Part shown: piece by piece, positions 55,918-64,000 of the stretch
How positions within the stretch are numbered: position 1 is the stretch's first letter
Layout of the letters: each line of letters starts with the position of its first letter
Notes under the pieces: generated by a model
Told to the model about the DNA's origin: nothing
Databases searched by the model: none
Seen by the model: only the letters and a program-made list of their open reading frames with translations
Position numbers and translations under genes: made by a program
Source: Chelativorans sp. J32
GTDB taxonomy: Bacteria; Pseudomonadota; Alphaproteobacteria; Rhizobiales; Rhizobiaceae
Reading direction: 5' to 3'
Assembly: GCF_000518985.1 (NCBI RefSeq)
Contig: NZ_JAEQ01000004.1
Location: forward strand, 133,782-197,781
Length of the DNA stretch: 64,000 nt

Positions 55918-56228
55918 CGGGCTCGCGCAACTGGCAGGGACAATGGCCGAAAACGCCCGGGCGGGTTTTCGGCACCGCCTTCGTTCGCTTCTACCAGCTT
56001 ACACTGTCCGGATTCATCGGCAATTCCTGCCGGCATTTTCCGACCTGCTCGGAATATGCCTATGAGGCGATCGCCCGGCATGGTCTCTGGAAAGGCGGTT
56101 GGATGGGGCTGTTCCGCGTGGTCCGATGCGGACCGGGCGGAACCCACGGCATTGACCTCGTGCCGGAGACCTTGAGCCCGCGCCACCAATGGTGGGCGCC
56201 CTGGCGCTTCTGGCGATTGACGCCTTAG
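55914..56228 (+). CDS. yidD: Membrane protein insertion efficiency factor YidD
   Basis: Small membrane-associated protein that assists YidC-dependent insertion. From a GTG start it has 104 residues with the family core SGFIGNSCRHFPTCSEYAYE and ARHGLWKGGWMGLFRVVRCGP. The frame continues upstream to 55761, but that portion is the shadow of the HepT remnant and has no YidD resemblance, so the GTG is preferred although its ribosome binding site is weak. thrS follows on the same strand. Confidence 0.85.
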   Translation: MTGSRNWQGQWPKTPGRVFGTAFVRFYQLTLSGFIGNSCRHFPTCSEYAYEAIARHGLWKGGWMGLFRVVRCGPGGTHGIDLVPETLSPRHQWWAPWRFWRLTP

Positions 56229-56333
56229 TTGCTCCGGGGACTTGCCGCAGCGCTTCGTACCCGCTAGATGCGCAGCCTTGATCGTCTGTCACCACCCGCG
56301 TTCGTTGGCGGGACTGGATAAGGAGATTTTTCC

Positions 56334-58301
56334 ATGGCTGAGGCCGTTTCCCTGACATTTCCCGATGGCTCCGTCCGCAATTTCGATGCGGCGACGACCG
56401 GTGCCGATATTGCAGAATCCATCTCGAAGTCACTGGCCAAAAAGGCCGTGGCCTATGCTCTGGATGGTTCCATACGCGATCTTTCCGATCCTGTGGAACG
56501 CGGCGGCAAGATCGAGATCATCACGCGTGAAGACCCACGCGCGCTGGAACTCATCCGCCACGACGCAGCGCATGTTCTGGCTGAGGCCGTCCAGGAGCTT
56601 TGGCCGGGTACTCAGGTGACCATCGGCCCGGTGATCGAAAACGGCTTCTACTACGACTTTGCGCGGAACGAGCCTTTCACGCCCGAGGATCTGCCCGTTA
56701 TCGAGAAGAAGATGCGGGAGATCATCGACCGCAACGAGCGTTTCAGGAAAGAGGTCTGGTCACGCGACAAGGCGAAGAAGGTGTTCGCCGAGAAGGGCGA
56801 GACCTACAAGGTCGAGCTGATCGATGCGATTTCTGAGGACCAGGACGTCAAGATCTATTTCCAGGGCGATTGGTTCGACCTCTGCCGCGGGCCGCACATG
56901 GTCTCCACCGGGCAAATCGGCAAGGCCTTCAAGCTGATGAAGGTAGCCGGTGCGTATTGGCGCGGCGACGCCAACAACGCCATGCTCACCCGCATCTACG
57001 GTACGGCATGGACGGACCAGCAGCAGCTCGATGACTATCTCAACATGCTGGAAGAGGCCGAAAAGCGCGACCACCGCCGGCTCGGCCGCGAGATGGATCT
57101 GTTCCACTTCCAGGAGGAAGGGCCGGGCGTCGTCTTCTGGCACGCCAAAGGCTGGCGCATGTTCCAGAACCTTGTCTCCTACATGCGTCGCCGGCTCGAC
57201 GGCGTGTACCAGGAGGTGAATGCACCGCAGGTGCTGGACCATTCCCTGTGGCAGACCTCGGGTCACTGGGACTGGTATAAGGAGAACATGTTCAAGGTCG
57301 AGTGTGCCGACGAGGAGGCGGAGGACAAACGCGTCTTCGCCTTGAAGCCGATGAATTGCCCCGGCCATGTCCAGATCTTCAAGCATGGGCTTAAATCCTA
57401 TCGGGACCTGCCGATCCGCCTGGCCGAATTCGGCGTGGTGCATCGCTACGAGCCGTCGGGCGCTCTGCACGGGCTGATGCGCGTTCGGGGATTCACCCAG
57501 GACGACGCGCATATCTTCTGCACGGAGGAGCAGCTCGCCGAGGAATGCCTCAAGATCAATGACCTGATCCTCTCTACCTATGCCGATTTCGGCTTCGAGG
57601 AGATCACGGTCTACTTCTCCACCAGGCCGGAGAAGCGCGTCGGCTCCGATGCGCTTTGGGATCATGCCGAGGAGATCATGAGCGGCGTGCTCAAGCGCAT
57701 CCAGCAGTCGGACAATCGCATCAAGACAGCGATCAATCCCGGTGACGGTGCATTCTACGGACCGAAATTCGATTATGTGCTGAAGGACGCGATCGGCCGC
57801 CAGTGGCAATGCGGCACCACGCAGGTGGACTTCAACCTTCCTGAGCGGTTCAACGCATTTTATATCGACAAGGATTCGGAGAAGAAGCAGCCGGTGATGA
57901 TCCATCGCGCCATCTGCGGCTCGATGGAGCGCTTCCTCGGCATCCTGATCGAGAACTATGCGGGGCATTTCCCGCTCTGGTTCGCGCCGCTGCAGGTGGT
58001 GGTAGCGACGATCACCTCCGACGCGGACGATTATGCCAGGCAGGTGGCCGAGCAACTGAAAGCCGCAGGGCTTTCGGCGGAGACGGACCTGCGCAACGAG
58101 AAGATCAATTACAAGGTGCGCGAGCACAGTCTTGCGAAAGTGCCCGTCATTCTCGTCTGCGGCAAGCGCGAGGCGGAGGAGGGCAGTGTGAATATCCGCC
58201 GCCTTGGCAGCCGCGACCAAAGCTCGCTTCCCTTGGCGCAAGCAATCGCACAACTTGCCGAAGAGGCCACGCCGCCGGATATCCGGCGTGCAAAGGCATA
58301 A
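56334..58301 (+). CDS. thrS: Threonyl-tRNA synthetase
   Basis: Class II synthetase that charges tRNA-Thr and edits mischarged serine. The 655 residues have TGS (1-65), the editing SAD domain (about 70-230; [19 protein letters not shown]), the catalytic core ([33 protein letters not shown], class II motif 3 [13 protein letters not shown]) and a C-terminal anticodon-binding domain. AAGGAG precedes the ATG. Confidence 0.96.
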   Translation: MAEAVSLTFPDGSVRNFDAATTGADIAESISKSLAKKAVAYALDGSIRDLSDPVERGGKIEIITREDPRALELIRHDAAHVLAEAVQELWPGTQVTIGPVIENGFYYDFARNEPFTPEDLPVIEKKMREIIDRNERFRKEVWSRDKAKKVFAEKGETYKVELIDAISEDQDVKIYFQGDWFDLCRGPHMVSTGQIGKAFKLMKVAGAYWRGDANNAMLTRIYGTAWTDQQQLDDYLNMLEEAEKRDHRRLGREMDLFHFQEEGPGVVFWHAKGWRMFQNLVSYMRRRLDGVYQEVNAPQVLDHSLWQTSGHWDWYKENMFKVECADEEAEDKRVFALKPMNCPGHVQIFKHGLKSYRDLPIRLAEFGVVHRYEPSGALHGLMRVRGFTQDDAHIFCTEEQLAEECLKINDLILSTYADFGFEEITVYFSTRPEKRVGSDALWDHAEEIMSGVLKRIQQSDNRIKTAINPGDGAFYGPKFDYVLKDAIGRQWQCGTTQVDFNLPERFNAFYIDKDSEKKQPVMIHRAICGSMERFLGILIENYAGHFPLWFAPLQVVVATITSDADDYARQVAEQLKAAGLSAETDLRNEKINYKVREHSLAKVPVILVCGKREAEEGSVNIRRLGSRDQSSLPLAQAIAQLAEEATPPDIRRAKA

Positions 58302-58305
58302 CTTT

Positions 58306-58333
58306 GGCGGCGCTGGCTTCGGCCGGCGCTGCC
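58306..58333. terminator. UUCG-capped hairpin behind thrS
   Basis: An 11-bp stem with two G-T wobbles (GGCGGCGCTGG pairs with CCGGCGCTGCC) closed by CTTCGG, the extra-stable C(UUCG)G tetraloop. It starts 4 bases after the thrS stop and lies between convergent genes. No clear T run follows, so termination is inferred from position and strength. Confidence 0.5.
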
Positions 58334-58340
58334 TCTTCAC

Positions 58341-59294
58341 CTAGTCTGGAAATGCCGCATCGGGAGGAACCAGGTCGCCCGGCAGAAGCTCGACATCCTG
58401 TTTCTGACCGGCCGCCACCGTGAAGTCGCGCTGATAGATGCGGTCCCGGTTCTTCGCCACGATCGTGTATTCGCCTTCGGGCAGAACGATCGTGGCATAG
58501 GCGCCGACCGTATCGAGCACGATCTCTCCGGACTCGGTCAGGATCGACCATGCCGTGTCTGCTATAGCCTCGCCTCCGGACTCACGTACCAGCTTCAGGG
58601 TCACCTCGGCCGCCCTGTGTTCCACCGTTGCTTCGGTCAACTGACCGGCCTCGACACGGATGTCGGAGCGGATGACGGCGATCGGGCCGTAGTTGGAGAC
58701 GACGTGATAGGTGCCGGCATTGAGCCTTATGATCGCGTTCGGCCGTACATTGGGTACGATCAGGGGGCGTTCGCCAGTGGCGTCGGCGTCGGCTTCATAG
58801 ATGGAAAAGCGGAGCTGCTTCTCCGGTATGCGGATATCTCCGGGGAGCACTGCATCGAGCTTGAGGCCGCCGGCATCGAGTACCAAGCTCTCGCGCTTCG
58901 ATGCACCCGCGACGGTAATTCTCTTCGTTGCCCCCGCCCGGCCATAGGCAGCGTGGACGAGATAGCTTCCGGGGGCCAGTGTAAAGGCGCGGGTGCCGCC
59001 CTTGGCCGTTGCCACAAGCGGCAATTTTCCATCCGGTCCTGGTTCCGGCGCGAAGATCCGCCATATCAACCCCTCGGGGATCTCCGGCGTATCCTCCTTC
59101 AGTTGAGCTGCCAGCACCAGTTGCGAAGCTTTGGCCTGATCAAGGGGAGACTGCGTCTGAGGAGCGGCATATTCGGTAAGGCCGGGCGATAGCTGATCGT
59201 CGTCATCCCGGGCCAAGGCGGGGTTTACAGAAACCCCGGCCGTAAGCAAAGACATCAGGATGATTCGTATCGCCACCAACCGCATTCTTGCCAT
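58341..59294 (-). CDS. Secreted hypothetical protein with repeated beta domains
   Basis: A protein of about 317 residues with a signal peptide (MRLVAIRIILMSLLTAGVSVNPALA). The mature part holds about three similar beta-sandwich units, each with a G-S/T-Y-x-V-like strand end: LAPGSYLVHAAYG, LNAGTYHVVSNYG and LPEGEYTIVAKNR. This spacing resembles transthyretin- or carboxypeptidase-regulatory-like folds. I do not recognise a named function. Either of two nearby ATGs (59294, 59285) may be the start. Convergent with thrS. Confidence 0.68.
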   Translation of the reverse strand: MARMRLVAIRIILMSLLTAGVSVNPALARDDDDQLSPGLTEYAAPQTQSPLDQAKASQLVLAAQLKEDTPEIPEGLIWRIFAPEPGPDGKLPLVATAKGGTRAFTLAPGSYLVHAAYGRAGATKRITVAGASKRESLVLDAGGLKLDAVLPGDIRIPEKQLRFSIYEADADATGERPLIVPNVRPNAIIRLNAGTYHVVSNYGPIAVIRSDIRVEAGQLTEATVEHRAAEVTLKLVRESGGEAIADTAWSILTESGEIVLDTVGAYATIVLPEGEYTIVAKNRDRIYQRDFTVAAGQKQDVELLPGDLVPPDAAFPD

Positions 59295-59398
59295 GAAGCC
59301 CAAGCCAGTGGCAATTTCAAGGCTATAGCCATGCGAGCTCCGCCTCGCCCAGCCAACAAGGGCCATTCGGCCGATCTTTCCACGACAGGAGAATATTC

Positions 59399-60013
59399 TT
59401 GAGCAATGCAGTAATCGATCTTTTGCTCGCCCGCCGTTCCGCGCCCATCCACGAGCTCGCTCAACCTGCGCCGTCGGAAGGTGAACTCGAGATCATCCTG
59501 CGGGCCGCCACCCGCGTGCCCGATCACGGACAACTCGCGCCATGGCGCTTCATCCTCTATCGCGGCGAGGCGCGTGAGCGGGTGGGGCAGATGCTGGCCG
59601 AGCTTGCGGAAGAGCGCGAAGGGTCATTGAACGAAGCGCGCCGGCAGCAGGAACTGACGCGTTTCTCGCGTGCGCCGCTCGTCATCGGCGTTGTGTCGAG
59701 CCCCAAGGAGAGCATCAAGATCCCGCAATGGGAGATGTTCCTTTCGGGAGGCATGGTGGCCATGAACCTCATGATCGCCGCCAATGCGCTTGGCTATCAC
59801 ACCAACATCATAACCAACTGGTACTCGGACGTGGAGGAGGGCCGGCGCATTCTCGGGCTGGCTCCATATGAGCGGGCGGTTGGCTTCGTGCATATCGGGA
59901 CCCATCCCGGGGGAACCCCGGATCGCCGCAGACCCGAAGTGGCGAGCCTCGTCAGTGATTACGAAGGGCCGTGGCCGCAGGAAGGCATGAAGGCAGCAGG
60001 GGAAAGATCTTGA
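59399..60013 (+). CDS. Nitroreductase-family (YdjA-like) flavoprotein
   Basis: A 204-residue FMN-dependent oxidoreductase. RRSAPIHELAQPAPS and AATRVPDHGQLAPWRFIL are the N-terminal FMN-binding stretches of YdjA-type nitroreductases; GGMVAMNLMIAANALGYHTN and VGFVHIGTHPG complete the fold. Physiological substrate unknown. The start is a TTG with AGGAGA 7 bases ahead. Confidence 0.86.
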   Translation: MSNAVIDLLLARRSAPIHELAQPAPSEGELEIILRAATRVPDHGQLAPWRFILYRGEARERVGQMLAELAEEREGSLNEARRQQELTRFSRAPLVIGVVSSPKESIKIPQWEMFLSGGMVAMNLMIAANALGYHTNIITNWYSDVEEGRRILGLAPYERAVGFVHIGTHPGGTPDRRRPEVASLVSDYEGPWPQEGMKAAGERS

Positions 60014-60021
60014 AGATAATG

Positions 60022-60055
60022 GGTAGGGGAACGATAGCGCACATGTTGCCCTACC
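60022..60055. terminator. Hairpin between nitroreductase and CitE-like genes
   Basis: A 7-bp stem GGTAGGG/CCCTACC extended inward by AAC/GTT across a G-G mismatch, located in the 45-base gap between two convergent genes. No T run, so this is a weak terminator call. Confidence 0.35.
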
Positions 60056-60058
60056 GTC

Positions 60059-60946
60059 TCACCGCCCATTCCCCTGATCCAATCCTGCAAGGCGCGCGCG
60101 TTCCAGGATGCGTTCGGCGCGGATGAGGTGAGGCCGGTCGACCATCTCTCCGTCGACGCTGGCCACCCCTCGGGCTCCTGCATCGGCGAAGGCGGCGACC
60201 ACCCGGCGGGAGTGGTCGATCGCCTCCTCCGAAGGTGTGAAGGCGGCATTGATGATGGGCACCTGGGAAGGATGAATCGCCATTTTGCCTGTGAAGCCGT
60301 CGCGCTCTGCGTCCCGGCAGTCGCGCGCAAAGCCTTCCATGTCCCGGAATGCCGGGAAAACGGTATCGATTGCCGGCACACCCGCAGAGGCAGCTGCAAG
60401 CAGGGTGATGGAGCGCGCAAGCGCGAAAACACCTGTGTAGCCGCCTGCGTCATCCCGGGTGACCCGTGCTCCGATCTCAGCGGAGAGGTCCTCGGCGCCC
60501 CAGGTAAGGCCGCATAGCCGGTTGCTCGCACCGGCAATCGTGTGAGCCGCGAAAACAGCTTTCGCCGTCTCGGTGACGATAGGGAGGATGGATGTTGCCC
60601 CATCCTTAATGCCGTGTTCCGCCTCATGCACCCGAAGCTTGGCCGAGAGAAGGGCGACATCCTGGCCGCCTTCTGCCTTGGGCAGCATGATTCCGGCAGG
60701 CCGTGCCGGCATCACTGCTGCGAGATCCTCATCCGTAAGCCCGGTGGCAAGCGCGTTCACCCGCACATAGACCCGCGCCGGAATCGCTTCCTTCCGAAGG
60801 AAATGGACCGCGATACGGCGCGCCTCCTCCTTTTGGGACAGCGCGACCGAATCTTCCAAATCCAGGATCAAAATGTCGGCTCCTGACCGGAGCGCCTTTT
60901 CCAGCTTGCGTTCGGAATCCGCCGGCACGAAAAGGAGCGAGCGCAT
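60059..60946 (-). CDS. CitE-like HpcH/HpaI-family CoA-ester lyase
   Basis: A 295-residue TIM-barrel enzyme like the beta subunit of citrate lyase or malyl-CoA lyase. LLFVPADSERKLEKAL, LDLEDSV (metal Asp/Glu), LPKAEGG and CGLTWGAEDLSAEIG are typical. It has no citD/citF partner nearby, so a C-C lyase acting on a malyl- or citramalyl-CoA type ester is more likely than citrate lyase. Its ATG shares one base with the stop of the MaoC gene, so the two are co-translated. Confidence 0.85.
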   Translation of the reverse strand: MRSLLFVPADSERKLEKALRSGADILILDLEDSVALSQKEEARRIAVHFLRKEAIPARVYVRVNALATGLTDEDLAAVMPARPAGIMLPKAEGGQDVALLSAKLRVHEAEHGIKDGATSILPIVTETAKAVFAAHTIAGASNRLCGLTWGAEDLSAEIGARVTRDDAGGYTGVFALARSITLLAAASAGVPAIDTVFPAFRDMEGFARDCRDAERDGFTGKMAIHPSQVPIINAAFTPSEEAIDHSRRVVAAFADAGARGVASVDGEMVDRPHLIRAERILERARLAGLDQGNGR

Positions 60947-61398
60947 CAGGAGGGCCTTTTCACGACCATCGCTTGCCGCAAGCAGCGGGCCACCAAGATG
61001 TCGTGCTGATTGAAACCGCGATGCTCGAACTCAACGATTCCGCGGTCGGGCTTGGAGCGGGATACACGCACACTCTTCACTTCTGTTTCCACACGAAAAG
61101 TATCTCCGTGGAAAAGGGGGTTCGGAAACACAGTTTCCGTCATGCCGAGATTGGCAATCAGCGTGCCAAGTGTAGTATCATGAACGGAAATGCCGATCAT
61201 GAGTCCCAGCGTGAAGAGTGAGTTCACGAGCGGCTTGCCCCATTCGGTCTTTTCGGCGAAGTCGAAATCGATGTGAAGCGGCTGCGGGTTCAATGTCATC
61301 ACCGAGAAGAGGACATTGTCGCTCTCGGTTATCGTCTTTCGCAGCGTATGGCGGAAGATTTGTCCCGGTTCAAAGTCCTCAAGGTAAAGGCCCGGCAT
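60946..61398 (-). CDS. MaoC-like hot-dog (de)hydratase
   Basis: A 150-residue single hot-dog domain. The hydratase motif region reads VMTLNPQPLHIDFDFAEKT: the usual catalytic Asp (GDxNPxH) is replaced, and the His is shifted by one residue, a variant seen in the subgroup paired with CitE-like lyases. With the following lyase it probably hydrates an unsaturated dicarboxyl-CoA that the lyase then splits. GGGGAG 5 bases ahead sets the start at 61398. Confidence 0.8.
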   Translation of the reverse strand: MPGLYLEDFEPGQIFRHTLRKTITESDNVLFSVMTLNPQPLHIDFDFAEKTEWGKPLVNSLFTLGLMIGISVHDTTLGTLIANLGMTETVFPNPLFHGDTFRVETEVKSVRVSRSKPDRGIVEFEHRGFNQHDILVARCLRQAMVVKRPS

Positions 61399-61456
61399 AT
61401 CCACTCCCCTTGTTCAGGGCATTTTAGCGGGGCGTCTCCCGCCCGCAAGTTCTCGC

Positions 61457-61497
61457 AGTAAACAATTTCTGACCCGTAATCATAGTAAACGATTTCT
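61457..61497. repeat. Tandem 14-base direct repeat in divergent promoter region
   Basis: AGTAAACAATTTCT (61457-61470) and AGTAAACGATTTCT (61484-61497), 13 of 14 identical, spaced 27 bases start to start. They lie between the divergent maoC-like gene and the DUF2336 gene in an AT-rich pocket and could be a regulator's binding sites. Confidence 0.55.
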
Positions 61498-61541
61498 AAA
61501 CGAACAGAGTCTAATCTGGCGCCTTCAGGGGGAGACCGGTA

Positions 61542-62684
61542 GTGTCTGTCATCCAATATTTCCTCCGTTGGATCGCAACGGCAAAGGTGTCACAGCGCGC
61601 GCCTGCGGCGGCGGCCTTGGCGCGGGCCTATCTTCATAGAAAATTTCCCTTCGAGGAACGCGCGGCTGCGGAAGCCGCATTGACGCTTCTGGCGGAAGAT
61701 CCTTCGCCCCAGGTCCGGCTGGCCCTGGCAGAGGCTCTATCGCTCAGTCACGTAGCCCCGCCACAGGTAATCGCCGCGCTTGCGAACGATCAGCCTGAAG
61801 TCGCCGCACCCGTGCTTGTCCGCTCGCCTCTCCTTACCGATATCGATCTTATCGACTGGGTGGCAACGGGCGAGGTGCGGATCCAGGTTTTGATCGCCTC
61901 CCGACCCTGGGTCTCGATGGCGCTCTCGGCGGCGGTAGCCGAAGTGGGAGAGGCCAAGGCCTGCCTTGCGCTTCTGCGCAACGGCGGCGCGCAGATCGCG
62001 GCGCTGAGCTTCCGTCGCATGATCGAACGGCACGGCACGCACGCCGCCGTTCGCGCCGCGCTTGCATCGGACCGCCGCTTGCCTTCCGACTGCCGTCATC
62101 TTCTGCTCGTTCAGGTGGGAGAGGCTCTTTCCTCAGCCCGTTTTGTACAGGCGCTCATGGGTTCCGAACGCGCGGAAAAACTGACGCGAGAGGCCTGCGT
62201 GAAAGCATCGCTGACCCTGATCGATGCCACCGAGCCCCGGGAGCATGCAGCCCTGGTGGAGCATCTGCGGCTGCGCGGAGATCTTACATCCGGGTTCCTC
62301 GTACGGGCTGTGACTTACGGCAAGATCGACTTTTTCGGGGTGGCGCTCGTAGCCCTTACAGGCCTGAGCGAGTCACGCGTGCGCTCGGTCCTCTCGCGCG
62401 GAAGGGACGGGGCCGTGACAGGACTGCTCGTCAAAGCCGGCCTCAAGCCGGTTACCCATGCGCCGATTCTTGCAGCGCTGAAGATCTGGCGCCAAGTCGC
62501 AAACGGAAAACGCGCGGCAGGGCCTCAAGAGGCTTCCTGGCACATGCTGAAAGCCCTGGAGGGCAATCCGAAAACCCTGGAAGACCCGACCGGTACCGCG
62601 CTCACCACTCTGCTGCGCCGTATCCACCTCGATGCGATGCGGCAGAACGCGCGTCAGCAGGCTCTGACGCTGGTGGCGGCGTGA
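61542..62684 (+). CDS. DUF2336-domain protein
   Basis: A 380-residue alpha-helical protein of the alphaproteobacterial DUF2336 family, role unknown. HEAT-like helical repeats are suggested by EDPSPQVRLALAEALSL, ANDQPEVAAPVLVRSPLLT and ASRPWVSMALSAAVAE. Start is a GTG with GGGGGAGA 7 bases upstream. It may be a scaffold or regulator; no enzymatic motif is seen. Convergent with parE. Confidence 0.82.
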   Translation: MSVIQYFLRWIATAKVSQRAPAAAALARAYLHRKFPFEERAAAEAALTLLAEDPSPQVRLALAEALSLSHVAPPQVIAALANDQPEVAAPVLVRSPLLTDIDLIDWVATGEVRIQVLIASRPWVSMALSAAVAEVGEAKACLALLRNGGAQIAALSFRRMIERHGTHAAVRAALASDRRLPSDCRHLLLVQVGEALSSARFVQALMGSERAEKLTREACVKASLTLIDATEPREHAALVEHLRLRGDLTSGFLVRAVTYGKIDFFGVALVALTGLSESRVRSVLSRGRDGAVTGLLVKAGLKPVTHAPILAALKIWRQVANGKRAAGPQEASWHMLKALEGNPKTLEDPTGTALTTLLRRIHLDAMRQNARQQALTLVAA

Positions 62685-62765
62685 CGCTGGGCCAATAAAG
62701 AACGGGATGGCCTCGGAGAGCAGTGCAGGCGCTTGGCTATCGGTTTTTGACCCCGACCGCCCCCC

Positions 62766-64000
62766 CTAGATATCCAGATCTTCGACGAACTCCGCATTTT
62801 CCTGGATGAAGCGGAAACGGGCCTCGGGTTTCGTTCCCATCAGGGCATCGACTGCGCTGTTGGTGGCCTCAGGACTATCAAGGACCTCCACGCGAAGAAG
62901 CGTGCGATGTTTCGGGTCCATGGTCGTTTCCTTAAGCTGAGCCGGCATCATTTCGCCAAGGCCCTTGAAGCGGCCGATCTCGACCTTGCCCCTGCCGGTG
63001 AATTCCGTTCGCAGGAGTTCGTCCTTATGCGCGTCATCACGGGCATACATGGTCTTGCCGCCCTGGCTGATGCGGTAAAGGGGCGGCACGGCCAGAAAGA
63101 GATGGCCGTTCGTGATGAGCTGCGGCATCTCCTGATAAAAGAAGGTGATGAGCAGCGAAGCGATATGCGCGCCGTCGACGTCGGCGTCCGTCATGATGAT
63201 CACGCGCTCGTAGCGTAGGTCGTCTTCCCGGTATTTGGAACGCGTGCCGCAACCGAGCGCCTGGATGAGGTCGGTGATCGTCTGATTGGCGGCAAGCTTG
63301 CCCGATCCGGCGCTGGCGACGTTAAGGATCTTGCCGCGCAAGGGAAGGACGGCCTGGGTGGCGCGATCGCGTGCCTGCTTGGCCGAGCCACCGGCGGAAT
63401 CTCCCTCGACGATGAAGATCTCGGCACCGGCTGCAGCGCCCACCGTGCAGTCTGCGAGTTTGCCGGGCAGGCGCAGCTTGCGCACCGCGGACTTGCGGCT
63501 CACCTCTTTTTCCTGCCGGCGCTTTAAGCGCTCGTCTGCGCGCGCGATCACCCAGTCCAGCAGCTTCGAGGCCTCGGCCGGATTGTCGGCGAGCCAATGG
63601 TCGAACGGGTCGCGGACCGCGTTCTCGACGATCCGCATGGCAGCGGCGGTGGCGAGCTTGTCCTTCGTCTGGCCGACGAATTCCGGTTCGCGCACGAAGA
63701 CCGAGAGCATGCCGGCGGCCGAGATCATCACATCCTCGGCTGTGACGATGGAGGCGCGCTTGTTGCCGGTAAGATCGGCATAGCCGCGCAGGCCCCTCAG
63801 AAGCGCGTTACGGAAGCCCTGTTCATGAGTGCCGCCCTCAGGCGTTGGAATCGTATTGCAGTAGGAGTTGAGGAAGGCGTCGCCGCCATACCAGGTGACC
63901 GCCCATTCCACGGCACCATGGCCGCCTTGTTTCTCGCTCTTGCCGGCGAAAACTTCCTTCGTGACCTGGAACTCGCCGTCGATGCTCGCGGCGAGGTAAT
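62766..64000 (-). CDS. parE: DNA topoisomerase IV subunit B, C-terminal part
   Basis: ATPase subunit of topoisomerase IV, which decatenates daughter chromosomes. About 411 C-terminal residues are inside the window; the frame stays open to the right edge, so the N-terminal ATPase domain lies beyond. EKQGGHGAVEWAVTWYGG is in the transducer domain; the TOPRIM domain has EGDSAGGSAKQARD and TDADVDGAHI. The end SPEATNSAVDALMGTKPEARF identifies ParE rather than GyrB. Confidence 0.94.
   Translation of the reverse strand, partial: YLAASIDGEFQVTKEVFAGKSEKQGGHGAVEWAVTWYGGDAFLNSYCNTIPTPEGGTHEQGFRNALLRGLRGYADLTGNKRASIVTAEDVMISAAGMLSVFVREPEFVGQTKDKLATAAAMRIVENAVRDPFDHWLADNPAEASKLLDWVIARADERLKRRQEKEVSRKSAVRKLRLPGKLADCTVGAAAGAEIFIVEGDSAGGSAKQARDRATQAVLPLRGKILNVASAGSGKLAANQTITDLIQALGCGTRSKYREDDLRYERVIIMTDADVDGAHIASLLITFFYQEMPQLITNGHLFLAVPPLYRISQGGKTMYARDDAHKDELLRTEFTGRGKVEIGRFKGLGEMMPAQLKETTMDPKHRTLLRVEVLDSPEATNSAVDALMGTKPEARFRFIQENAEFVEDLDI

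Noticed and set aside
56760-58340. Long minus-strand frame opposite thrS
   Set aside because: Shadow of the synthetase gene, which has all catalytic motifs; the antisense product is low-complexity.

Overview
The window is a GC-rich chromosomal segment of an alphaproteobacterium, most likely a Hyphomicrobiales (Rhizobiales) member of the Phyllobacteriaceae/Mesorhizobium type. The evidence is a Rhizobiales-type porin at the left edge, a single bifunctional Rsh (RelA/SpoT) behind rpoZ, the rpoZ-rsh-acpS-lepB-rnc-era-recO order, the dnaB-alr-radA-cvpA-purF order, a membrane PssA paired with a short Psd, Tat-exported PhoX and a two-start-style alphaproteobacterial codon usage. Genus assignment is inference. 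It is almost entirely core genome: about 64 protein-coding genes, no tRNA, rRNA, CRISPR, integrase or insertion sequence that I can see.

Layout. 1-4.7 kb: porin tail, lytic transglycosylase slt (minus), dapA and smpB. 4.7-5.9 kb: family-5 uracil-DNA glycosylase overlapping an NYN-domain protein. 6.2-13.4 kb: rpoZ, rsh, a DUF2062 membrane protein, acpS, lepB, rnc, era, recO, several joined by ATGA overlaps. 13.4-17.8 kb: phoX with a candidate Pho box, an MFS carrier and an MscS channel. 18-19.9 kb: an overlapping GNAT/RimK-like pair. 19.9-24.4 kb: ygfZ, HD hydrolase, three unknown or TIGR02301-type proteins, Nudix, SRAP. 24.5-31.5 kb: LysE-type exporter, an overlooked 59-residue gene, then a packed cysS-VOC-GFA-pip-cimA-rarD run. 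31.5-37.9 kb: LOG protein, LysM protein, an ArsR/Atm1 metal-export unit and an aldo/keto reductase. 38-41.3 kb: psd-pssA phospholipid genes, an acyltransferase-like protein and an SDR. 41.4-49.5 kb: sugE (gdx) under a guanidine-II riboswitch, then purF, cvpA, radA, alr, dnaB and cfa on the minus strand. 49.9-58.3 kb: glpX, recJ, patatin, hisI, folE, an IscU-like scaffold, a HepT-toxin remnant, yidD, thrS. 58.3-64 kb: a secreted unknown, nitroreductase, a CitE-like/MaoC pair, a DUF2336 protein and the C-terminal two thirds of parE.

The most informative non-coding signals are: the mini-ykkC (guanidine-II) riboswitch before sugE, which predicts guanidinium export; a 27-bp perfect palindrome that contains the start codon of the Cys-rich ArsR gene in front of an Atm1-type exporter, suggesting autorepression and a leaderless message; a Pho box before phoX; and a promoter/mini-ORF/hairpin leader before cysS. 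The best coding surprises are the small gene hidden in the lysE-cysS gap and the HepT (DUF86) C-terminal fragment, with its RX4HXY motif intact, that overlaps the start of yidD. I do not see a multi-gene defence or mobile system; the closest to an under-described system is the GNAT plus RLAN/ATP-grasp pair, which is a predicted peptide or metabolite modification module.
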